Source: Reclinomonas americana ATCC 50394 (Eukaryota > Jakobida > Jakobea > Jakobida). From it: a stretch of DNA of 45,979 bases. A program made the position numbers and the translations under genes. Below the pieces are notes generated by a model that searched no databases, was not told the origin of the DNA, and saw nothing but the letters and a program-made list of their open reading frames with translations. Every line of letters starts with the position of its first letter. Position 1 is the first letter of the stretch. Below are positions 35,599 to 45,979 of this stretch, piece by piece. The stretch covers positions 1 to 45,979 of the forward strand of contig PS015246.1 of the NCBI GenBank assembly GCA_048213135.1, written 5' to 3'.

Positions 35599-36331
35599 GA
35601 TGTGGTCGAGGTGGTGTGTGTGTGCGTTTGGTGACGCGCGGTCGGACGATTTGTGATGTTTCCGGCAAGGGCCGTCATGCCGGGAATGTGGGAGAACCGA
35701 CAAGGTGATCGGACGCCGCCATGACAATACCGACAGCCTTGGCGCCAACGGTAACATGGATATGTGAGTGTGTCGTGCAGAAACTGAGACAGCTCGTAGA
35801 AGTGCAGGCGTTTCTGCATGAGAAATCACGACTTGTCACGTTGTTGCACGTGGTTATGCACGTGGTGGCTTGCAATTGGGGGAGATGCATAGAAAGGAGA
35901 GGTGCAGAACGGCAGCCATCGGTTTCGCTGGCGCTGCTATTCAGACTCGCTAGCGCGATCGCGATCGATCGATATCGCAAGTTTGATGATGAAATGCATG
36001 CGCAACGCTGCGCTGGGCATGCAGCCCGCTCCCTGTAAGGACAAGATGAAAGACTGCTCCGGCGTTCTTATCCGCAGTCCGCGCAAGCGTGGCGAATCCG
36101 GATCCAACGCGATCGCGATGGATATCGATCGACGTCGCGATCGGCACGAATTCGAACACGTGCACGAGCCCCATGAAGCTGCGTGTCACACTCTGAGTGA
36201 AGCCTCTCTCTCCCTCCCCTCCCTCCTCTCTCTCTCTCTCTCTCTCTCTCTGGACTTGAGCATCACGGAGCGTCGTCGAGTGTCCTGTGCGTGAGCTTCA
36301 ACTAATTATAAACCCTCCCTTCTTCGTGGAG
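35599..36331. promoter_or_regulatory. Intergenic region between divergent TROVE-vWA and WD40 genes
   Basis: This 733-bp stretch lies between two divergent starts. It holds two clusters of overlapping palindromes built on GATC, at 35954-35976 (GCGATCGCGATCGATCGAT) and 36109-36143 (GCGATCGCGATGG followed by GATATCGATCGACGTCGCGAT). It also has a CT run at about 36210-36251 and a TATAAA at 36307-36312, which is 20 bp before the WD40 ATG. Weak open frames (for example 35738-36038) show no domain. I see no RNA gene in it. A promoter role is inferred from position. Confidence 0.5.
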
Positions 36332-37711
36332 ATGGCACTGACTGTCACCCCCGACTCACGTCACCTCATCACCGGCGGCTGCAACGTGGAGGCATACTGC
36401 CTGGCCGACGGCTACGAATGGCCCGGCTACTTGCTCAGCGGCCACAGGAGCACGAGTGTGTTTGTGGTGGCGAGTCTCGACGCAGTGATCACGTTTGAGC
36501 CATCGCAGAGACACTACTCGCCACCCATTCCCCGCGCGTGGTCACTCTCCGCACCCTCGTTCAAGTCGCGCGTGCTGCCAGATCCACTGCCGGACCGAAT
36601 GCGCCAGTTGAAGTGCATGGCCATCACGCCAGACGAGAGGTGGCTGTTGGGTCTGCTGGTGACGTCCACGACGGTGGTGGCTTGGTCGCTGCTCACCGCG
36701 TGCGAGGAGGAAGTCGAGTTTGAGGCAGACGGCGGTGCTCATGTCCAGCCTGGCGCTGTGGATCCCACGTTGCATACGCTGCCGCCTGCGCTCCTCGTGT
36801 CGCCCAACAGCCGCCACGCGGTCGCCTGTGACACCACTGGCGTGTTTCGTGTGTGGGACATTGCAAGTGGCGCGCTCGTCCATCGCATCGTGTGGGCCAC
36901 CGACGACCGCCAAGTGCCTTGCGTCGCGCGCTTGATCACGCCCGACAGCCGGTTCCTGGTGTGCAGCTACGACTCGCTCTCGCACACGATGGCCGTCTGG
37001 TCGCTGGAGACGGGCGAGCAAGTGGCGCTGTTGGACGAGACACAAGACGGTCCTCTCCATCGGTCGCTGGGCTACGTAAGTTTCGGCTACTGCCACGACG
37101 ACTGTGACGTGCGAGTGTGGACGCTGGAGGAGGAGGATGGCACGGGGGCGTGTGACTTTGTGTTCGACCGCAGCTTCTCTGGTCACAGTGCGCCTGTCAC
37201 CAGCTTGGCCGTCGACAGTGGTGGACAGCTGGTGGTGAGTGCCAGTGTCGATGAGACAGTGCGCGTGTGGTCGCTGGTGAGCGGCGCGCAACTGCACTGC
37301 ATCTCCTGGCCGCAGTACAGACCGGGTTACATCACCGTGCCACACGTGCGGATTTCGCCACACGATCGCCACGTGCTGATCGGCGGCTTCCACTCGGGGA
37401 ATGCGCTGGTGTGCGATTTTACGGCCAGAGCGGGTAGCCAGGTGGTGCAGCGAATCGACCGCACGGACCGCGAGTGTGAGGTGCTAAACAGCGTCGACGG
37501 CGAGTACGTGTTGATCCAAACCAGCGCCTCTACGGTGATGTACGCAGCGGTGGCGGCACGAGCGCGAGCCGAGAAAAAGGCAGTGGCGACGGCTCTGACG
37601 GTGGTGCACGAGATGCAAGACGAGAGCAATAGCGAGAGGTGTTTGGTGGAGATTGTGCTGCGCTGCTTTCTGCTGGAGGACGCGCAGGTGACGCTGCAGC
37701 GATTGCGGTGA
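36332..37711 (+). CDS. Intronless WD40-repeat protein
   Basis: A single open frame of 459 codons starts at MALTVTPDSRHLITGG. WD repeat signatures are spaced along it: VFRVWDIASGAL, MAVWSLETGEQ, DVRVWTLEEEDG and ETVRVWSLVSGAQ, with FSGHSAPVTSLAVDSGGQLV as the best GH-type repeat opening. The repeats would form a beta-propeller for protein or RNA-protein binding. VTPDSR-type repeat openings resemble those in NACHT-WD and TEP1-like proteins, which is a resemblance rather than an assignment. The frame is open upstream to about 36287 with no ATG, so an upstream exon is possible. The absence of introns is unusual among these neighbours. The C-terminal 50 residues are helical and lack repeats. It is divergent from the TROVE-vWA gene. 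Confidence 0.8.
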   Translation: MALTVTPDSRHLITGGCNVEAYCLADGYEWPGYLLSGHRSTSVFVVASLDAVITFEPSQRHYSPPIPRAWSLSAPSFKSRVLPDPLPDRMRQLKCMAITPDERWLLGLLVTSTTVVAWSLLTACEEEVEFEADGGAHVQPGAVDPTLHTLPPALLVSPNSRHAVACDTTGVFRVWDIASGALVHRIVWATDDRQVPCVARLITPDSRFLVCSYDSLSHTMAVWSLETGEQVALLDETQDGPLHRSLGYVSFGYCHDDCDVRVWTLEEEDGTGACDFVFDRSFSGHSAPVTSLAVDSGGQLVVSASVDETVRVWSLVSGAQLHCISWPQYRPGYITVPHVRISPHDRHVLIGGFHSGNALVCDFTARAGSQVVQRIDRTDRECEVLNSVDGEYVLIQTSASTVMYAAVAARARAEKKAVATALTVVHEMQDESNSERCLVEIVLRCFLLEDAQVTLQRLR

Positions 37712-38716
37712 GAGAGCGGAGAAGGCCAGCTGCAGAGACAGGCGAACAACCTCCCACCCGCAGCAGCTGCGCCGCAGCCTCGGGGCAACTAGAACCATCG
37801 CGTCGCTACTGCATGCAGCACCCAGCTTCAACGAGTTCAGCGTCGTATTGTAGGCCGCTGACACTATTTGCGCCACGAAATCCCCTCGAGGCCAACACGC
37901 GTTTGATTGGCTTTGCCTCTTGAAAGGGAAGATGACTGTCGGAGAGGAGTAATTATGTGTTTGCATATTGTTGGTTTGCCAAGGTCATTGTCTGCAAGGG
38001 ATTAGCAATTGTGGAAATCGATATCTATCGCATTGTATTGTTGTTGTGCGTGAAGTTTGTACAATTGTTGTTGCACGTAAATAGGATGTTCGTCTCATTA
38101 TCGATGTGGTGGATGAAGGGTATTGTTTTACGCATCAGAGTGACGCTGGCCAAGTTGGCGTGGTTGGCAGTGGCAGCTGGCACAACAACAAAACACTTCA
38201 TTCACCACTTTCCAACATGCGACTAATGTCCACAAATCCCTTGCCGACAATGACCAAGGCACAAACTACCATTAACTTCTCCAAACAGTCATCTTCCCTT
38301 TCAGGAGACAAAGCCAAGCAATCGCGTGCTGGCTGGTGTGGTCCAGGACTTCATGGCGCGCGTAAATGTTTTAGCAAAGGCGCTGTTGACAAATTTAAAC
38401 GCAATGGTGCAAAAACGTCGCTTGGGGTGGTACTTGATGTCTCACTTTCTAATGGTAATTATCATGCAGGGTTGTTGCTGGCCAACGAACGTCGCTCGGA
38501 CAACCACGCGTCCTTCAGCGTGTCCCGACGCACAGTTGCCACCTGTCGTGCGCGAACACCTCTCTCTCTCTCTCCCTCCCTCTGTGTGTGTGTGTCTCTG
38601 TTCCCGCGCGCGCGTGTGTGCATTATCCATGTAAGTCACACACACAATGACACACTTCGCGCCATGTCACACTCGTTCATTTTCGTTCAAACACACACAC
38701 ACACACAGAGAGAAGA
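37712..38716. other. Intergenic region with AT-rich insert-like segment
   Basis: This 1-kb stretch lies between the WD40 stop and the coatomer zeta start. From about 37930 to 38480 the sequence is clearly more AT-rich than its surroundings and contains the inverted-repeat structure at 37974-38266. Open frames of 89 to 225 residues cross it but show no recognisable domain. CT, GT and CA runs occupy 38565-38710 next to the zeta start. Confidence 0.6.
37974..38266. mobile_element. Possible MITE-like element with 30-32-bp terminal inverted repeats
   Basis: The left arm 37974-38003 (GTTTGCCAAGGTCATTGTCT onward) matches the reverse complement of 38235-38266 at 27 of 30 positions, with a 2-base indel. 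A further TTGTGGA block pairs just inside. An inner TTGTTGTTGTG stretch near 38040 also has an inverted partner near 38182-38193. I find no convincing target-site duplication and no transposase, so a non-autonomous element is only one reading; a degenerate palindrome is another. Confidence 0.45.
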
Positions 38717-41106
<2,390 letters not shown>

Positions 41107-41280
41107 AGGAATGAGAGGGCGGGGGAAGCACAAACGCAAATGGTTGTCATGTGCTGTGAGTGAAGAAAGTATTCTGTGGTTCAAAGATATGTGTACCACA
41201 GTCTTACGATGGTGCGCACCTTGCTGTGTCTCCACCTCCGTGCTTGTATAGTCATGACAATAACTGGGCACGATGGTGTT

Positions 41281-43337
41281 TCACTCAACGAGGAACACTT
41301 CGTAGTCTGTTACTTGGAAGTTCCGCGATCCCATCAGTGTCGAGTTGTCCCATGCTGAACCGTCAGTGCTCTGATAGTAGTACTGAAGGTTACTGAGGCT
41401 GTCGCTGTTGCTGTTACAGTTGTCCGACAAGTACATCTCGCAGCCACCGAAGCACGGTCCAAAAAGAGAACCGTGTTGAACTGCATGTGCTTTGCTGACG
41501 GCCTTCAGCGCAAAGCGTCGCGCACTTGCACCACTCCACGACGCCGAGTACACGAAGCTTGTGCCGGATGGATCGGCGGCATAAGTGTTCGAGGACTGCC
41601 ACGAGACTGGCGTGTACCCGCCACACACTCGTCCCGTCGACGACTTGACCACAACCAGCGTCGCTCTGCGCACAGTCACACATCAGACACCGAGAACAGC
41701 AAGGCGACTCTCCTCTCCACAATCACTCACCCACGATTGTCACATTGCAGATGGAATGTGGGTGCTGCGAACCCATCTCGACTGCCCTTGAACAGCAACG
41801 TCAACTTGGGAACACTTTCACCGCCTCCTCGCGCTTGCTGCACCCATTGCAACACCACTCGTCCATCCGCCGCGCTCAGCAGATCGCTGTCGATCTTCCG
41901 CTCCGCCCGCTCCCGCTCCTCTCGTTCCCTGGCCAGCCGCTCTCGTTCCTCTCGCTCTCTGGCCTGCCGCTCACGCTCCTCCTGCTCCCTGGCCAGCCGC
42001 TCACGTTCAGCCGCCTCTCGCTCCTGGATCGCTCGTTCACGCATCTCCAGTGGCTCGATACGGGCGAGCAACTGCAGATGAACAACAGACAAGATGAGGG
42101 GAGGAGTGATGCAATCGAAACCGCAGGCATTCACACAACAGACCTCGACAACACCTCTCTCGAGAGCTTCACGCATGCGCCGCTCTGCGACCAGTTGCTC
42201 AGTGCACAGGGCAATGCGCTCGTTCGCGGCCTGCTGCTCGCGAGTCAATTGATTCTCCACAGCTCGTCTCGCTTGTTGCTCGGCGGCCAGTCGCTCCTCC
42301 AAATCTTGTCTCGCCTCTCTCTCCTGGGCCAGCTGCTCCCTGCTCTCAGCTACCATCTGCGACAACTCTCGCACTCGGCCATGCAGCTATGTACACATCA
42401 GCTGCATGACTTGGCCAGCAGCATCATTCCAACCTCACCTCACGCAGCGGTCGCTCCACTCGCAACACATCACACACTCGCTCGTGCTCCTTCCTCTCAC
42501 CGATAACACCACGCCACCCACACCCCAGTTCACCACCACGACACACTGTTTGCTGCAGTCGGCACTCCGTTTCTGTCACGGAGACACCACATCAGTGTCT
42601 TGCCACACCTCTCTCCATCAGGTCACTCACCAAGATGCCTCTGCATTTCCGCTAATGAAGACTGCTGCTGGCATCCGCGTGGACAGGCCCGCATGCACCC
42701 ACTCCAGCTGTGCTCCACCATCTCACTCAGCGCCATCCTTGCTCCACACCCGAGTGGACACTCGCGCAAGCATCCACTCCACTCATGCTCCGCCGTGCGA
42801 TCCAGCGTCATCTGCTGTCCACATCTCTCGCATGCATACGGACACTGCATGAGACCATGTGTGCGGTAATAGTCGCCCACCGTCTGTTCTCATCCACCGT
42901 GAGGAGAGAGAGAGAAAGCAAGACAAAAAACTCTCCATTAGCAACACAAACCATGGGTGCATGGCACTGCGGGCATGCAATCTGTGGTGCCTCCTCATGT
43001 CAATCAGTGGTGACTTGCGTACACAAACATCAACAAGCACGCAACCTTCACATTACGGTACGTCAGCAGGATCTTCGGCAGAGGCTGGTGCACAGTGGCC
43101 AGTGACGTGACTCCATCGCCACACAGATCCGATCCAGCCTCCGTCACGTGCTCGCTGTCGCATGAATCCCCACAAAGAGTGAGAGAGAGAAGCAAGTCAG
43201 TGAACAGCTTCCCTCTCTCTTTCTCTCTCTCTCTCTCTCATGCACTCACCGACACAAATAATGCAGCCCGCTGGCACACAACACGAAACCGGAGCACACA
43301 GATCCTGCAACAGAGAGAAGAGTGAGTATCATCAGTG

Positions 43338-43381
<44 letters not shown>

Positions 43382-43698
43382 CAACACTCACTCACCAAGC
43401 ACACTGGACACAGATACTCGTCCGCCAACACTCGCGACTCCTCCGCCACATTCTCCATCCACAAACGTGGTGGCTCCTTCTCTTTCTCTCCCACCTCCGA
43501 TGGACGGCGACGATGCACAGCGCGCACCACACAAAACACGTGCTGTTCCTCACTGTCACCAGAGAGTCGCATCACTTGCTGCTCGAGAACAACCTGACTA
43601 TCATCCTCTGCAGCAGAAGGAGGAGGGAGAAGAGGAGGAGCAGCGGATCCACTGCCTTCTCCACCACTGCCTCCAATGTGCGCGTCTTCAAAACCCAT
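41281..43698 (-). CDS. RING/TRAF zinc finger-coiled coil-TLDc protein, paralogue 1
   Basis: The order on the protein is as follows. A short N-terminal region (MGFEDAHIGG) is followed by an atypical RING-like finger (YLCPVCLDLCAPVSCCVP, GCIIC, later IACPQCHAPM) with an insertion between the Cys pairs. TRAF-type zinc fingers follow (about 42623-42880: CPYACERCGQQM, EHEWSGCLRECPLGCG, EHSWSGCMRACPRGCQ). Next is a long charged coiled coil (EREAAERERLAREQEERE repeats, 41880-42400). A C-terminal TLDc domain contains LTLLFKGSRDGFAAPTFH, GRVCGGYTPVSW, FGGCEMYLSDNCNSN and NFQVTDYEVFLVE. TRAF-type RING proteins are usually ubiquitin ligases, and TLDc domains occur in oxidative-stress and V-ATPase-binding proteins; the role here is inference. 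The start at 43698 is uncertain, and ATG 43824 lies in another frame. The paralogue lies immediately upstream. Confidence 0.82.
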
Positions 43699-44019
43699 TC
43701 GTCACCGTTCATGTCCCGCAGCGTTATTTGTCGGGACATGCGTCTTCCTACAACTACTAATCCAAACAGCAACACAGCTGCATGATGATCACCATCTTGA
43801 GTGAGCACCAGAAACTCAGACATCACGGAAAAAGCGAGAAAAAGTCGAGATGGCAAATGCTGGCGTTTCTGCACGAAACCATGGCTTGTGACAAGCATGG
43901 ACTGCTTACTTCTCAGTGGTAACCATTGACATCTCCCTCCCCTCCTCCTTCATCACCCACGCAGGATACACAGGAATTGCAGTTCAGACTACATTGATGT
44001 TGGCGAGATGGATGATGCT
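43699..44019. other. Short intergenic region between tandem TRAF-TLDc genes
   Basis: These 321 bp separate the proposed start of paralogue 1 from the stop of paralogue 2. A minus-strand open frame beginning at ATG 43824 (MSEFLVLTQDGDHH) overlaps the start of the downstream gene in a different frame. It could be an upstream exon or uORF, or simply 5' UTR. I see no other feature. Confidence 0.5.
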
Positions 44020-45947
44020 TCACTCAACGAGGAAGACTTCGTAGTCTGCCACTTGGAAGTACTGCGATCCCATCAACGTCGTGTTGTCACATGCTGCACC
44101 GTCTGTGCTCTGATAGTAGCACGGAAGGCGACTGTTGCTGCTGCTGTTGCTGTTGCAGTTGTCATGCAAGAAAATATCGCAGCCGCCGAAGATTGGCCCA
44201 TATGAAGAAGAGTATTGAACGGCATTCTGCTTCTTATCGCCCTTCAGTGCAAAGCGTCGCGCACTCGCACCACTCCACGATGCCGAAAACAAGAAGCTGG
44301 TGCCGGATGGATCGGCGCCCCACCCACCAGCAGAAGTCCACGAGACAGGCGTGTACCCGCCACACACTCGTCCCATCGACGACTTGACCAAGACCAGCGT
44401 CGCTCTGCGCACAGTCTCTCATCCATCACCACTGAACACAGCAAGCACTCTCACTTCCTCAATCACTCACCCACGATTGTCACATCGCTGATGGAATGTG
44501 GTTGCGTCAAACCCATCTCGACTGCCTTTGAACAGCAACGTCAGCTTGGGCACACTCCCGCCGCTGCCTCGCGCTTGCTGCACCCACTGCAGCACCACTC
44601 GTCCATCTGCAGCATTCAGCAGATCGCTGTCAATCTTCCTCTCCGCCCGCTCCCGCTCCTCTCGTTCCCTGGCCAGCCGCTCTCGCTCCTCCTGCTCCCT
44701 GGCCTGCCGCTCTCGCTCCTCCTGCTCCCTGGCCAGCCGCTCGCGTTCCGCCGCCTCGCGTTCCTGGATCGCTTGTTCACGCATCTCCAGCGGTTCGAGA
44801 CGGGCGAGCAGCTGCAGATAACAAGGGACAGAGTGAGGAGAGGAGTGGCGCATTCACATCCACCGGCATTCACACAACAGACCTGAGCAACGCCTCTCTC
44901 GAGAGCTTCACGCAAGCGCTGCTCAGTCTGCTCGGCAGCTCGTCTCTCTTCTCGTTCAGTAGCCAGTTGCTGCCGACACTCGACAAGCATCCCCACACAA
45001 TCGGCAAGCTGCTCACGATCAACTTGCCTCGCCCGTTGCTCAGCGGCCAGTTGCTGCTCAACACATTGTCTCGCCTCTCTCTCCTGAGCCACCAACTGCG
45101 ATAGCTCTCGCACTCGACCATGCAGCTGCCAACACAAACAAGAACCACATCAGCTGCATGACATGGCCAGCAGCATCATTCCAACCTCACCTCTCGCAGC
45201 GGTCGCTCCACTCGCAACACATCACACACTCGCTCATGCTCCTCCCTCTCGCCACCAATACCACGCCATCCACACCCCAGTTCACCACCACGACACACTG
45301 TCTGCTGCAGTCGGCATTCCGTTTCTGCCACAAGAGACACCACATCAGTCTCAAGTCACATCACTCTCCATCACGCTTACTCACCAAGATGCCGCTGCAT
45401 CTCCGCCAGTGAGCATTGCTGCTGGCATCCGCGCGGACATGCTCGCATGCACCCACTCCAGCTGTGCTCCACCATCTCGCTCAGCGCCAATCGCACTCCA
45501 CATCCGAGCGGACACTCGCGCAAACACCCGCTCCACTCATGCTCCGCCGTGCGATCCAGTGTCATCTGCTGACCACACCTCTCGCATCCATGCGGACACT
45601 GCGTGAGGCCATGTGTGCGGTAATAGTCGCCCACCGTCTGTTCATCCACCAGTAAGGAGAGAGAAAGCAAGACAATCAACTCTCCGTGACAACACAAACC
45701 ATGGATGCGTGGCACAGCGGGCATGTGATCTGTGATGCTCCCTCATGTCAACATCAGTGGTGACCACTCAACAATAACCACACGCAACCTTCACATTGCG
45801 GTACGTCAGCAGGTTCCGAGGAAGAGCCTGGTGTACAGTGGCCAGTGACGTGACTCCATCACCACACAGATCCGATCCAGCCTCCGTCACATGCTCACTG
45901 ACGCATGAATCCCCCCAAGGAGAGAGAGAGAGAGTCAGTGCACAGCT

Positions 45948-45979
<32 letters not shown>
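44020..45979 (-). CDS. RING/TRAF zinc finger-coiled coil-TLDc protein, paralogue 2 (5' end beyond window)
   Basis: This is a close copy of the gene to its left, offset by about 2.74 kb. It has the TLDc domain (LTLLFKGSRDGFDATTFH, GRVCGGYTPVSW, FGGCDIFLHDNCNSN, YFQVADYEVFLVE), the charged coiled coil (AAERERLAREQEERERQA) and TRAF-type zinc fingers (CPHGCERCGQQM, EHEWSGCLRECPLGCG, EHSWSGCMRACPRGCQ) at about 45377-45640. The exon near 45785-45910 corresponds to 43060-43180 of paralogue 1, and the RING start lies off the right edge. Exon boundaries and even intron sequence resemble paralogue 1, so the duplication is young. The TLDc loop after PVSW and the segment around CNSN differ most between the copies. 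Confidence 0.82.
45915..45979. repeat. GA and CT microsatellites at window edge
   Basis: A GA run (about 45921-45934) and a terminal CT run lie in the intron equivalent to 43180-43240 of paralogue 1. The repeat therefore predates the duplication or recurs at the same intron position. Confidence 0.85.

Noticed and set aside
35721-36294. Two plus-strand open frames of 105 and 130 residues before the WD40 gene
   Set aside because: They have no homology I can see and run through GATC palindromes and a CT repeat; they are treated as intergenic.

Overview
This is nuclear DNA from a compact, intron-rich, moderately GC-rich microbial eukaryote. Nearly every gene is split by introns of roughly 50-90 bp that end in AG. 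The genes are eukaryotic: Golgi CASP, coatomer zeta, THADA, 7TM-RGS receptors, RING E3-type proteins and TLDc proteins. I cannot name the species or the lineage from this window. Five runs of N (1363-1382, 20304-20590, 21205-21224, 32429-32448, 38927-39539) all lie inside introns made of microsatellite or polypurine sequence. All gene spans below include introns. I hand-spliced every exon of the PH, CASP and coatomer zeta genes and found reading phase preserved throughout. For the other genes I placed most exons but not every junction.

Layout, left to right: a partial acidic protein (-, 1-215); a PH-domain protein (+, 360-2306); Golgi protein CASP (+, 2394-5571); two tandem paralogues with signal peptide, TPM domain, membrane segment, RING-H2 and Gly-rich tail (-, 5612-7351 and 7489-9262); a THADA/Trm732 homologue of about 8.5 kb (+, 9406-17948); a ferric-reductase/NADPH-oxidase-type flavocytochrome (-, 17968-20794); a Golgi-type GT77-like glycosyltransferase with two glycosyltransferase domains (+, 20863-24036); two tandem 7TM-RGS receptors (-, 24075-26108 and 26123-29255); a large protein joining a glutamine-amidotransferase-like domain to a Ro60-type TROVE-vWA module (-, 29396-35598); an intronless WD40 protein (+, 36332-37711); an AT-rich segment with a degenerate terminal inverted repeat (37974-38266); coatomer zeta (+, 38717-41106); and two tandem RING/TRAF-zinc-finger/coiled-coil/TLDc proteins (-, 41281-43698 and 44020 to beyond the right edge).

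Themes: (1) Three independent tandem gene pairs (TPM-RING, 7TM-RGS, TRAF-TLDc) sit within 46 kb. (2) Genes are packed so tightly that convergent stop codons are 19-40 bp apart and transcripts must overlap. (3) Many 5' splice sites read GTTGCG or GTGCG rather than GTRAGT. (4) The less usual proteins are the TPM-RING fusion and the amidotransferase-like/TROVE/vWA fusion. (5) One intron carries a 23-bp perfect inverted copy of the exon downstream of it, which would put the 3' splice site in a hairpin loop. CASP, coatomer zeta and the glycosyltransferase all belong to the Golgi. Nothing indicates operon-like function beyond shared promoters and tandem duplication.
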